This document shows, in pieces, positions 14,671 through 21,641 of a stretch of DNA of 24,983 nucleotides. This DNA comes from SIG437 sp045648985 (GTDB lineage Bacteria; Bacillota; Clostridia; UBA1381; UBA9506). Every line of letters begins with the position of its first letter. Within the stretch, counting starts at the first letter, position 1. The notes under the pieces were generated by a model, which was not told the DNA's origin, ran no database searches, and saw only the letters and a list, made by a program, of their open reading frames with translations. The DNA lies in contig JAZROZ010000022.1 in NCBI GenBank assembly GCA_045648985.1, positions 1-24,983 of the forward strand, written 5' to 3'. The translations under genes and the position numbers were made by a program.

Positions 14671-15921
14671 ATGAGTAAATTAATAATAAAAGGCGGCAGA
14701 AAGCTGACAGGTACACTTGATATACAGGGAGCTAAAAATGCCGTGCTTCCCATTTTGGCTGCCAGTATACTGACAAAAGGAAAAAGTGTGATACATAACT
14801 GTCCAGAGCTTAATGATGTCGGTGTGACAGTCGAGATTTTGAAGTTCTTAGGTGCAGACGTAAATAGGGAGGGCACATCACTAATCATTGATGCAAGCGG
14901 CGAATTAGGCTACGATATCCCTGAAGACCTTATGCGAAAGCTAAGGTCCTCAATCGTATTTATGGGCGCAATACTTGGCAGGAGCAAACGCGCTAAAATA
15001 TCATCACCGGGCGGCTGCGAGCTTGGTCCAAGACCTATTGATTTACATATAGCGGCGCTTTCGGAGCTTGGAGTTTCTATCAAAGAAACTGACGGTTTTT
15101 TGGAATGTGACGGAACTGATATTTGCCCAAAGGAAATAGCACTAACCTTTCCAAGCGTCGGGGCTACTGAAAATATAATGCTTGCAACGTGTATAGGTGA
15201 TGGTCTTACAACTATTAAAAATGCAGCAAAAGAGCCTGAAATAGTTGACCTTGCAAACTTTTTAAACAAAATGGGCGCTAAAATCTGTGGCGCAGGAACT
15301 GACACGATATATATAGAAGCGGTAGAGAAGCTTCTGGGCACAGAATATACAATAATGTCTGACAGAATTGTTGCCGTGACGTATCTTTGCGCAGCGGCTG
15401 TAACAGGCGGCGAGATTGAAATAAAAAACGTAACACCCGATGACTTTGGAGTATGCCTTGAATATCTGGCACGAAGCGGTGCTAAAATCGGTGTGGGCGA
15501 AAACAATGTGATTTTAAAAGCACCTAAAAGGCTAAAAGCCATTGAATACATCGAAACTAAGCCATATCCGCTTTTTCCGACAGATGCACAAAGTCTGTTT
15601 CTTTCAATGCTTTGCACTGCGGACGGGAAAAGTATGATAAGGGAAAATATATTCAAAAGCCGTTTTGGTGTCTGTGATGAGCTAAAAAAAATGGGTGCAG
15701 ATATAACAGTCGGCGCTCAGACGGCACTCATAAAGGGAAAACGTACGCTAAGGGGCGCAAAGGTTACAGCACCTGACCTAAGAGGCGGTGCAGGACTTAT
15801 AATTGCTTCACTTGCAGCAAATGGCATAACAGAGATTGATAAACCCTGCTACATAGACAGAGGTTATGAAAATATAGAAGAAAATCTGGCATCGCTCGGT
15901 GCACAGATTATAAGGGTTTAA
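14671..15921 (+). CDS. murA: UDP-N-acetylglucosamine 1-carboxyvinyltransferase MurA
   Basis: A 416-residue enolpyruvyl transferase that commits UDP-GlcNAc to wall synthesis by adding phosphoenolpyruvate. The N terminus carries G-x-L-D-I-Q-G-A-K-N-A-V-L-P, with the catalytic lysine region near residue 22. The active-site loop P-G-G-C116-E-L-G-P-R-P has cysteine at the position targeted by fosfomycin, so sensitivity at this residue is expected. The D-R-I motif near 230 and the C-terminal R-G-G-A-G-L-I-I segment are present. I chose the ATG at 14671 because CAGGAGGTG lies seven bases upstream. A longer in-frame reading from 14599 would run through the hairpin leader. Firmicutes often have a second copy, MurZ, elsewhere. 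Confidence 0.95.
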   Translation: MSKLIIKGGRKLTGTLDIQGAKNAVLPILAASILTKGKSVIHNCPELNDVGVTVEILKFLGADVNREGTSLIIDASGELGYDIPEDLMRKLRSSIVFMGAILGRSKRAKISSPGGCELGPRPIDLHIAALSELGVSIKETDGFLECDGTDICPKEIALTFPSVGATENIMLATCIGDGLTTIKNAAKEPEIVDLANFLNKMGAKICGAGTDTIYIEAVEKLLGTEYTIMSDRIVAVTYLCAAAVTGGEIEIKNVTPDDFGVCLEYLARSGAKIGVGENNVILKAPKRLKAIEYIETKPYPLFPTDAQSLFLSMLCTADGKSMIRENIFKSRFGVCDELKKMGADITVGAQTALIKGKRTLRGAKVTAPDLRGGAGLIIASLAANGITEIDKPCYIDRGYENIEENLASLGAQIIRV

Positions 15922-15951
15922 CTTCACTACCACAAGGAGAGGAATATTAAA

Positions 15952-16788
15952 ATGTCAGCTACACGAAAGAAAAGAAAACGACTTCATAAAGGAAAGTTTT
16001 TCAGATTTATAATGATAGTATTAATTTTGGTGGGGGGGATCCTGTCTTTGCTTTTATATGCGCCCATCTTTAATGTGAGTGAGATTGTCATAGAAGGAAA
16101 TGATGCCGTATTATCGGAAGATATTTTAAATATTTCAGGAATAAATATTGGTACAAATATATTTAAGATAGATAAAGGCGAGGTATCGGCAAATTTAAAA
16201 AGAATTTCAAGGATTGAAACGGTTTCAGTAAAAAGAAAGCTCCCCAAAAGGATTGAAGTAACAGTTTCTGAAACATATCCCGAGCTTATCTTTCCGTATA
16301 TGTCAGGCTTTGTTGTGACAAACGAAAAAGGAAAAGTTATAGAGCTTTCTGACGATGTTTCGGCATATACACTTCCTATAATAAATGGTGTTGGTATAAC
16401 AGAAGCAACGGAGTGCAAGCTTATCAAGGTAGAAGACGAGATAGGTTTTGATATCATAACAGACTACATAGACCTGCTTAAAAAATATGACGCACTCTCG
16501 CTTTTTAAAGAAATTGACCTTTCAAATACAACAAATTTTTCAGGCTACACACACGACGGCGTAAAAGTAATATTCGGCAAAATGACAGACTTAGAATATA
16601 AAATTAAAGTATTTAACGATGTCATAACAAAGGTCGAAAAAACAGAGGGGGCATATATTGACCTTTCAACGCCGCAGGCAACAGTTTACGGAATAGCTGT
16701 GCCGACAGAAGTGCCGACAGAAGAAACCCAAAATACAGAAGAAACGAACGCACCACAGGAAACGGGGGAGAACGCGAGTGCTGAGTAA
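15952..16788 (+). CDS. ftsQ: FtsQ/DivIB-type cell division protein
   Basis: A 278-residue bitopic protein of the divisome. It has a basic cytoplasmic tail rich in K and R (1-17), one membrane segment (about 18-40), then a POTRA domain (about 45-115) beginning F-N-V-S-E-I-V-I-E-G-N, and a beta domain. FtsQ/DivIB forms a complex with FtsL and DivIC that regulates septal synthesis. The last 30 residues are a low-complexity tail of P, T and E with a repeated P-T-E-V/E pattern, probably disordered outside the membrane. AAGGAGAGG lies nine bases upstream of the start. The stop overlaps the DUF881 gene by 11 bases. Confidence 0.9.
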   Translation: MSATRKKRKRLHKGKFFRFIMIVLILVGGILSLLLYAPIFNVSEIVIEGNDAVLSEDILNISGINIGTNIFKIDKGEVSANLKRISRIETVSVKRKLPKRIEVTVSETYPELIFPYMSGFVVTNEKGKVIELSDDVSAYTLPIINGVGITEATECKLIKVEDEIGFDIITDYIDLLKKYDALSLFKEIDLSNTTNFSGYTHDGVKVIFGKMTDLEYKIKVFNDVITKVEKTEGAYIDLSTPQATVYGIAVPTEVPTEETQNTEETNAPQETGENASAE

Positions 16789-17530
16789 GGATTTAAAAAT
16801 ACAGATTATACTCGGTGTAGTGATTTTTGTTCTTTGTTTTGCAGTTACACTTCAGTGCAGAAGTGTTTTGGAAAACAACGAGATTACAAGCAGAAATAAT
16901 CTGAGAATAGATGAGCTTTTAACAGAATTAAAAGCTGAACGTGAAAAAAATGAAGAAATGTCAAAAAAGCTTGATGCCTATGAAAATGATATAGCTCAGT
17001 ATAGAGAGGCGGCAGCGGCTGATGACAACTATTCCAAAATACTGTCAGAACAGCTCACAAGAGCAGAGCTTTTGGCAGGTCTGGTAGATGTAAAGGGCGA
17101 AGGCGTTACAGTTACGCTTGACGATATGAACAACAGAAAAGATGCTCAAAGTGTAATAAACTCAAACGCAACCTTAATACACGACGAAGATATAAGAAAA
17201 GTAATAAATGAGCTGTTTGCGGCAGGCGCAGAGGTTGTAGCAGTAAACGACAGCCGTATAATTTCCACGTCAGCCGTAAGATGTGTCGGTCCGTCAGTTT
17301 TGGTAAATGATAAAAAAATGACACCGCCATATGTAATAAAAGCTATAGGAAAAGCAGACCAGTTAGAAGCCGCCTTAAAGCTAAACGGCGGTGTGGTAGA
17401 CAGTCTGGCTGTCTGGGGTTTCGACATCAAAATCAGCAAGGTGCCAGAGCTTGTAATTCCAAAATACAGCGGAAAAGTATCGTATGACGTGGCACTTCCC
17501 GTCATAGCGGAAAAGGGGGAAGTCAGATGA
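16778..17530 (+). CDS. DUF881 family protein (YlxW/YlxX-like)
   Basis: A 250-residue protein with an N-terminal membrane segment (about 8-27), a coiled coil (about 38-90), and an extracytoplasmic DUF881 domain with G-L-V-D-V-K-G-E-G-V-x-V-T-L-D-D and the A-V-N-D-x-R-I motif near residues 150-155. The family accompanies sbp and ftsQ in Firmicutes and Actinobacteria dcw clusters; its role is not settled, and division or septum assembly is inferred from context. The start is a GTG at 16778 with GGGGGAG seven bases upstream, inside the end of ftsQ. The stop codon overlaps the sbp start (ATGA). Confidence 0.9.
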   Translation: MLSKDLKIQIILGVVIFVLCFAVTLQCRSVLENNEITSRNNLRIDELLTELKAEREKNEEMSKKLDAYENDIAQYREAAAADDNYSKILSEQLTRAELLAGLVDVKGEGVTVTLDDMNNRKDAQSVINSNATLIHDEDIRKVINELFAAGAEVVAVNDSRIISTSAVRCVGPSVLVNDKKMTPPYVIKAIGKADQLEAALKLNGGVVDSLAVWGFDIKISKVPELVIPKYSGKVSYDVALPVIAEKGEVR

Positions 17531-17859
17531 TTTTAATTGGCTTTGCGGCAGTTGGTATATTGCTTGGAATGGTTTTCCCCTTTACAGTACCTGGGGAGTA
17601 TTTTCAATATGTTGCAATCATAATCTTAGCACTTTTTGACTCGCTAATGGGCGGAGTTTCCTCACTTATAAGAAAGTGCTTTGATATCCCTGTTTTTATT
17701 TCAGGGTTTTTTGGTAACAGTGTTTTAGCGCTTGCTTTGACATTTTTAGGCAAAATGCTCGGTGCTGACCTGTTTTTAGTTGGTCTTATAGTTTTCGGTA
17801 CGAGAATTTTTAATAATTTCTCAATCATAAGAAGACACTATTTGTCTAAAAAATTTTAA
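17527..17859 (+). CDS. sbp: Small basic protein, DUF1290 family
   Basis: A 110-residue membrane protein with about three hydrophobic segments (residues 2-20, 24-42 and 55-90) and a basic C terminus ending R-R-H-Y-L-S-K-K-F. Family landmarks seen are A-L-F-D-S-L-M-G-G near the middle, G-F-F-G-N-S near 60, and G-T-R-I-F-N-N near the end. It is the conserved partner of DUF881 before ftsZ in many Firmicutes and its function is unknown. It overlaps DUF881 by four bases. A 127-base gap with its own promoter separates it from ftsZ, and ftsA is missing from this gap. Confidence 0.92.
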   Translation: MILIGFAAVGILLGMVFPFTVPGEYFQYVAIIILALFDSLMGGVSSLIRKCFDIPVFISGFFGNSVLALALTFLGKMLGADLFLVGLIVFGTRIFNNFSIIRRHYLSKKF

Positions 17860-17876
17860 AAAATAATAAAAAGGTA

Positions 17877-17906
17877 TTGTTTTTTTGGTAACATTTATGT
17901 TATAAT
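17877..17906 (+). promoter_or_regulatory. Probable ftsZ promoter
   Basis: TTGTTT (17877-17882), an 18-bp spacer and TATAAT (17901-17906) lie in a very AT-rich gap before ftsZ. A further TATAAT at 17922 lacks a -35. A separate promoter would let ftsZ be made in excess of the upstream genes. The -35 is imperfect. Confidence 0.6.
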
Positions 17907-17986
17907 AATATTTAATTAATATATAATACTGTTTTTATGTAAAAACTCAGCGAATTTTAGATATTACCAAAGAGGAGGAAATACAG

Positions 17987-19054
17987 GTGTTTGAATTTGA
18001 TAACGACGGTGCAAGAGTTGCACAGATTAAAGTAATAGGTGTAGGCGGCGGCGGTAATAATGCCGTTAACAGAATGATTGATTTCGGTCTTAAGGGCGTT
18101 GATTTTTTAGCAATCAACACAGATAAACAGGCTCTTTCAAGGTCACAGGCTGCACAGAAAATACAGATTGGTGAAAAGCTCACAAAAGGTCTTGGCGCAG
18201 GCGCTAACCCTGAAGTAGGCTTAAAGGCTGCTGAAGAAAGCAACGAAGAAATTGCTGCTGCTATCGCAGGCTGCGATATGGTATTTGTTACTGCAGGTAT
18301 GGGCGGCGGAACAGGTACAGGTGCTGCTCCTGCTGTTGCGGCTATCGCAAGAGAAATGGGAATCTTAACAGTTGGTATTGTAACAAAACCGTTTGCTTTT
18401 GAAGGTAAGCAGAGAATGAAACGTGCTGAAGAGGGTATCGCAGCATTAAAAGATGCAGTTGATTCACTCGTAACAATCCCTAACGACAGATTATTACAGG
18501 TTTCAAATCAGCACACAACTTTAACAGATGCATTTAAGATGGCTGATGACGTTTTAAGACAGGGTGTTCAGGGTATTTCAGACCTCATCTCAGGTCAGGG
18601 ATACATAAACCTCGATTTTGCTGACGTTGTTGCTATCATGAAAAATACAGGTATTGCACATATGGGTGTTGGACGAGCTTCAGGCGAAAAGAGAGCAGAC
18701 GAAGCTGTTAAGGCTGCTATCCAGAGTCCGCTTCTTGAAACATCAATCGACGGCGCTCGCGGCGTACTCATCAACATCACAGGCGGCTCTGACCTTGGTA
18801 TCTTCGAAATCAACAGTGCTGCAGAATATGTTGCAGAGGCTGCTGACCCGAATGCTAACATCATCTTCGGTTCAACTATCGACGAATCACTCAAAGATGA
18901 GGTTATCATCACTGTTATCGCAACAGGCTTTGAGGGTAAAAACAAAGGTGTTGCTTTCCCGGTTAAAGACGTATTGTTTGGCGGAACTAAAACAACACAG
19001 TCTTCTTCAAATGACGGCTCATCAGATATAGAAATCCCCGAATGGATGAAATAG
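17987..19054 (+). CDS. ftsZ: Cell division GTPase FtsZ
   Basis: A 355-residue tubulin homologue that polymerises into the division ring at midcell. The N-terminal I-K-V-I-G-V-G-G-G-G-N-N-A-V-N-R-M motif and the GTP-binding loop G-G-G-T-G-T-G (residues 106-112) are intact. The T7-loop region and core domain end near residue 320. A short linker leads to the conserved tail D-I-E-I-P-E-W-M-K, which binds FtsA, SepF or other partners. The linker is short, about 15 residues. The start is GTG at 17987 with GAGGAGG eight bases upstream. Codon use is noticeably more GCT/GTT-rich than its neighbours, as expected for a highly expressed gene. A terminator follows at 19084. Confidence 0.98.
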   Translation: MFEFDNDGARVAQIKVIGVGGGGNNAVNRMIDFGLKGVDFLAINTDKQALSRSQAAQKIQIGEKLTKGLGAGANPEVGLKAAEESNEEIAAAIAGCDMVFVTAGMGGGTGTGAAPAVAAIAREMGILTVGIVTKPFAFEGKQRMKRAEEGIAALKDAVDSLVTIPNDRLLQVSNQHTTLTDAFKMADDVLRQGVQGISDLISGQGYINLDFADVVAIMKNTGIAHMGVGRASGEKRADEAVKAAIQSPLLETSIDGARGVLINITGGSDLGIFEINSAAEYVAEAADPNANIIFGSTIDESLKDEVIITVIATGFEGKNKGVAFPVKDVLFGGTKTTQSSSNDGSSDIEIPEWMK

Positions 19055-19083
19055 TTTCAGCTCGATAAAATTTTCCAGAACGC

Positions 19084-19123
19084 AAAAGCACATTCATTAG
19101 TGTTAATGGATGTGCTTTTTTTT
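19084..19123 (+). terminator. Terminator after ftsZ
   Basis: AAAAGCACATTCATT (19084-19098) pairs with AATGGATGTGCTTTT (19105-19119) around a 6-base loop, followed by more T. It closes the dcw transcript just before the guaA promoter. Confidence 0.9.
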
Positions 19124-19124
19124 C

Positions 19125-19154
19125 TTGACTTTAAAGGTGTAATTGTATTATAAT
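19125..19154 (+). promoter_or_regulatory. guaA promoter
   Basis: TTGACT (19125-19130), an 18-bp spacer and TATAAT (19149-19154). The leader is only about 35 bases, too short for a purine riboswitch. The -35 touches the T tract of the ftsZ terminator. Confidence 0.75.
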
Positions 19155-19194
19155 ATAATAAATAAACAGCAGATAAAAAATAGGAGGAAAAAAT

Positions 19195-20175
19195 ATGTCA
19201 AACAACGTAAGACCCGAATCAATGGCACGTATTACAACAAAAGAGCTTGCTCAAAAGTTTATTGACGAGCAGGTAGCGGCAATCTGCGAGCAGGTAGGAG
19301 ATAAAAAGGTGCTTTTAGCTTTATCAGGCGGTGTAGATTCATCTGTTTTAGCGGCGCTTTTAATAAAAGCAATAGGCAAAAAGCTCGTTTGCGTTCACGT
19401 TAATCATGGATTATTAAGAAAAGGAGAGCCTGAACAGGTTGTAGAAGTTTTCCGCAATCAGTTAGATGCTAACCTTGTTTATGTAGAATGTGCGGACAGA
19501 TTTTTAGATAAATTAAAGGGTGTAGCTGAGCCTGAAAAGAAACGTAAGATAATCGGCGCTGAATTCATCCGTGTTTTTGAAGAAGAAGCAAGAAAACAGT
19601 CAGGAATTGAGTTTTTGGCACAGGGTACAATTTATCCCGACATCATAGAAAGCGGCCCCGTTAAAGCACATCACAACGTTGGCGGACTTCCTGAAGATTT
19701 GCAGTTCATTTTGGTTGAGCCACTTAAATTTCTCTATAAAGACGAAGTAAGAGTTGTAGGAACTACTTTAGGACTTCCTGATGATATGGTATATCGTCAG
19801 CCATTCCCCGGCCCGGGACTTGGTGTAAGATGTCTTGGCGAAATCACAAAGGAAAGATTAGAAGCTGTAAGAGAATCAGATGCAATTCTTCGTGAAGAGT
19901 TTGCTAAAAATGGCTTGGAATCAAAAGTATGGCAGTACTTTACTGCAGTTCCTGACTTTAAATCTGTTGGTGTTAAAAACGACCAGAGAACATATGCATA
20001 CCCTGTAATCATCCGTGCAGTCAACACAGTTGACGCTATGACTGCAACTATCGAAGAAATCCCATACGATGTTTTAAATCATATTACAAAACGAATCACA
20101 ACAGAAGTGGAAAACGTAAACCGCGTGCTTTACGACTTAACACCTAAGCCGAGCGGTACGATAGAGTGGGAATAA
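19195..20175 (+). CDS. guaA: GMP synthase, ATP-pyrophosphatase subunit only
   Basis: A 326-residue protein that amidates XMP to GMP using ATP. The PP-loop S44-G-G-V-D-S-S50 binds ATP. The H-H-N-V-G-G-L-P-E-D motif and the C-terminal dimerisation domain with P-F-P-G-P-G-L, D-x-R-T-Y and the terminal K-P-S-G-T-I-E-W-E are intact. The class I glutamine amidotransferase domain, normally the first 190 residues or so in bacteria, is absent. The upstream DNA is terminator, promoter and ribosome binding site (TAGGAGG), so this is a designed short form and not a truncation. Ammonia must come from a separate GuaAa-type subunit or directly. Two-subunit GMP synthases are the rule in archaea and also occur in some Firmicutes. 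Confidence 0.93.
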   Translation: MSNNVRPESMARITTKELAQKFIDEQVAAICEQVGDKKVLLALSGGVDSSVLAALLIKAIGKKLVCVHVNHGLLRKGEPEQVVEVFRNQLDANLVYVECADRFLDKLKGVAEPEKKRKIIGAEFIRVFEEEARKQSGIEFLAQGTIYPDIIESGPVKAHHNVGGLPEDLQFILVEPLKFLYKDEVRVVGTTLGLPDDMVYRQPFPGPGLGVRCLGEITKERLEAVRESDAILREEFAKNGLESKVWQYFTAVPDFKSVGVKNDQRTYAYPVIIRAVNTVDAMTATIEEIPYDVLNHITKRITTEVENVNRVLYDLTPKPSGTIEWE

Positions 20176-20199
20176 GCCTTTGGCTTATTCCCATTCTAT
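20161..20199 (+). repeat. 18-bp hairpin over the guaA stop codon
   Basis: 20161-20178 pairs with 20182-20199 around a TTT loop, broken only by one G-T pair. The guaA stop (20173-20175) lies in the 5' arm. No T tract follows on either strand, so it is not a standard terminator. It may protect the mRNA 3' end or belong to the hairpin cluster that follows. Confidence 0.7.
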
Positions 20200-20204
20200 C
20201 AACT

Positions 20205-20327
20205 ATGATTGCCTGACGGCAAGTTATCGGTTATGATTTGCTTCGCAAAGTTATGATGCACCTTTGGTGCAGTTTAATATGATAAGGCAATCATATCATA
20301 ACATTTTGCTTTAGCAAAATTCATAAC
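20205..20327. repeat. Hairpin-dense repeat element upstream of the four-helix bundle gene
   Basis: ATGATTGCCT (20205-20214) and AGGCAATCAT (20285-20294) form outer arms. Between and after them are small perfect hairpins: TTTGC/GCAAA (20237-20249), GCACC/GGTGC (20258-20270) and ATTTTGCT/AGCAAAAT (20303-20320). These are linked by copies of TTATGAT (20231, 20251) and the inverted ATCATAAC (20295-20302) and CATAAC (20322-20327). The plan of mini-hairpins joined by a common linker suggests a palindromic intergenic repeat family. No ORF is present. Confidence 0.6.
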
Positions 20328-20356
20328 TTAAAACTGTAAACTAAAAGGAGCATTTT

Positions 20357-20710
20357 ATGGCAGAAAGCATTTTGAGAGATAAATCCAAAGAATTTGCCAA
20401 GAAAGTTGTTGTTCTTTTCAGAGATATGAAACAAAAAGGTGTAGAGGGAGCATTGATAAATCAACTGCTCCGTTCAGGAACATCCGTTGGAGCAAATGTT
20501 CACGAAGCACAATATGCACAAGGGACAAAGGATTTTATATCAAAATTCGAAATTGCCTTGAAAGAGTGCAATGAAACAGAATACTGGCTTGAACTTTTAT
20601 GTGAAGTTGGTAGTATTTCCAAAGAAGAATTTGATAAATTCAAAAAAGATTGCACAGAACTTCGCAGAATGCTTGTGTCTTCTGTGAAAAAATTAAAAGA
20701 AAAGGTATAG
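20357..20710 (+). CDS. Four-helix bundle protein, S23 / 23S rRNA intervening-sequence family
   Basis: A 117-residue all-helical protein. The hallmark L-L-R-S-G-T-S-V-G-A-N-V-x-E-A lies at residues 37-51, and a second half with F-x-x-K-x-x-I-A-L-K-E-C-N-E-T-E-Y-W-L forms the later helices. The family was first seen in intervening sequences within 23S rRNA genes. Related proteins (bAvd) accompany diversity-generating retroelements. Here there is neither rRNA nor a reverse transcriptase nearby, so it is a free-standing member of unknown function. AAAGGAG precedes the ATG, and a terminator follows directly. The hairpin-rich DNA upstream raises the chance that gene and repeats move together; that is inference. 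Confidence 0.88.
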   Translation: MAESILRDKSKEFAKKVVVLFRDMKQKGVEGALINQLLRSGTSVGANVHEAQYAQGTKDFISKFEIALKECNETEYWLELLCEVGSISKEEFDKFKKDCTELRRMLVSSVKKLKEKV

Positions 20711-20711
20711 C

Positions 20712-20740
20712 AAAAAGCCCTTATCTTAAGGGCTTTTTTA
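20712..20740 (+). terminator. Terminator after the four-helix bundle gene
   Basis: AGCCCTTA (20716-20723) pairs with TAAGGGCT (20727-20734) around a TCT loop, with A-run before and six T after. Confidence 0.92.
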
Positions 20741-20804
20741 ATGCTTGAAAATAGCTTTGACAACATTTTATGTTATCTTTTTTTTGCTGAATTTAACAAA
20801 ATTA

Positions 20805-20833
20805 TTGTAAAATTGATAAATTAATGTTATAAT
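20805..20833 (+). promoter_or_regulatory. Promoter of the structured RNA / SLOG unit
   Basis: TTGTAA (20805-20810), a 17-bp spacer and TATAAT (20828-20833). Transcription would start near 20840, about 235 bases before the SLOG start codon. This leaves a long leader which the next entry describes. Confidence 0.75.
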
Positions 20834-20839
20834 ATACTC

Positions 20840-21060
20840 GCTACTACTTTTTTTATTATTATGTCATTTGTTGACAACATCTAATTGAATAAACATAGCA
20901 TTAGGGGGTACGCTATTTGTAAAAAGCGTACACTCTTGTTTCGTCATACCCCTAAGCTATAGTTTAGATGTAATGAAAAAAGTGTGTAGCAACCTTTGAA
21001 ACAGAGTCACTGCGTTTTTTGGTGCGTAGCTCTGCTTTCGGGTTGGCTACGCGCTTTTTT
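20840..21060 (+). ncRNA. Unassigned structured leader RNA, riboswitch-like
   Basis: The 5' part folds as a nested rod: ACATCTAA/TTAGATGT (20877-20884 with 20964-20971), ATAGC-A-TTAGGGG with CCCCTAA-GCTAT (20895-20907 with 20949-20960), and GTACGCT/AGCGTAC (20908-20914 with 20925-20931). A 17-base unpaired strand (20932-20948) is left on one side. The 3' part holds an intrinsic terminator, whose 3' arm can alternatively pair with GTAGCAACC (20986-20994). Together with CAGAG/CTCTG (21002-21006 with 21030-21034), this forms a competing antiterminator. I do not recognise a known class. A stable small RNA such as the raiA motif remains possible. Confidence 0.6.
21022..21060 (+). terminator. Terminator upstream of the SLOG gene, conditional
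   Basis: GTGCGTAGC (21022-21030) pairs with GCTACGCGC (21046-21054) around a 15-base loop, followed by TTTTTT (21055-21060). It sits 17 bases before the SLOG start codon, so it must be bypassed for the gene to be read from 20840. Confidence 0.82.
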
Positions 21061-21076
21061 ATTAGCGGAGTATGTT

Positions 21077-21595
21077 ATGAGTGAGAAAAGAAAAACTTGC
21101 TGTTTTTTCGGTCATAGAAAGATTGCAGAAGAAGACACTTTAAAAATCAAAGTTTATGAAGTAATGGAAAATCTGATACTGCATAATAATGTTGATACAT
21201 TCTTAATGGGAAGTAAAAGTGATTTTGATTGTTTATGCAGAAAAGTTGTTTCAGAACTGAAAGAAAAATATACATATATTAAGAGAATTTATGTTCGTGC
21301 AGAATACCCAGACATAAACGAAGATTACGAAAATTATCTTTTGGAAAGTTGCGAAGAAACATATTATCCGGAAAGGTTAAGGAACGCAGGGAAGGCTGTT
21401 TATGTTGAGAGAAACTATGAAATGATTGACAAATCTGATTACTGCATTGTATATTTCAAAGACAGTTATTTACCACCCGTAAGAAAAAACAGCAGACGGG
21501 ATTTGACAGACTACCAGCCGAAAAGCGGAACGGCGGTTGCGTATGAGTATGCTATGAAAAAGAGGACAATTATCAATCTGGCAGATGAAATATAA
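21077..21595 (+). CDS. SLOG / DUF1273-like family protein
   Basis: A 172-residue soluble protein. Near the N terminus it has C-C-F-F-G-H-R-K, the hallmark of the SLOG/YpsA-like Rossmann family. Y-Y-P-E-R-L, then V-E-R-N-Y-E-M-I-D-K-S-D-Y-C-I-V-Y, and a C-terminal K-S-G-T-A-V-A-Y-E-Y-A follow, a pattern widespread in Firmicutes proteins of this group. SLOG domains are thought to bind nucleotide-derived ligands; the precise function is unknown. I chose the ATG at 21077 with GGAG six bases upstream. An in-frame TTG at 20996 would put 27 residues through the terminator hairpin. It stands alone between two structured-leader units. No clear terminator follows. Confidence 0.82.
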   Translation: MSEKRKTCCFFGHRKIAEEDTLKIKVYEVMENLILHNNVDTFLMGSKSDFDCLCRKVVSELKEKYTYIKRIYVRAEYPDINEDYENYLLESCEETYYPERLRNAGKAVYVERNYEMIDKSDYCIVYFKDSYLPPVRKNSRRDLTDYQPKSGTAVAYEYAMKKRTIINLADEI

Positions 21596-21641
21596 GAATT
21601 ATTTATTTTGCAAACTGAATAAAATATAATATCTTCCAAAG

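Noticed and set aside
14910..15656. 248-codon open frame on the minus strand opposite murA
   Set aside because: It is the antisense of a clear MurA, has no good ribosome binding site, and its translation resembles no family I know.
19155..19194. Purine riboswitch before guaA
   Set aside because: Only about 35 bases separate the promoter from the start codon, too few for the aptamer, and no conserved core is seen.
20205..20327. CRISPR array
   Set aside because: The repeated words are short, of unequal spacing and self-complementary, with no repeat-spacer regularity and no cas genes.
20840..21060. 6S RNA or SRP RNA
   Set aside because: There is no SRP domain IV motif. The rod is too short, with the wrong bubble for 6S, and the competing terminator and antiterminator stems fit a leader better.
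20996..21076. Longer SLOG protein from a TTG at 20996
   Set aside because: This stretch encodes the terminator hairpin. The ATG at 21077 has a GGAG site and the family motif follows closely.
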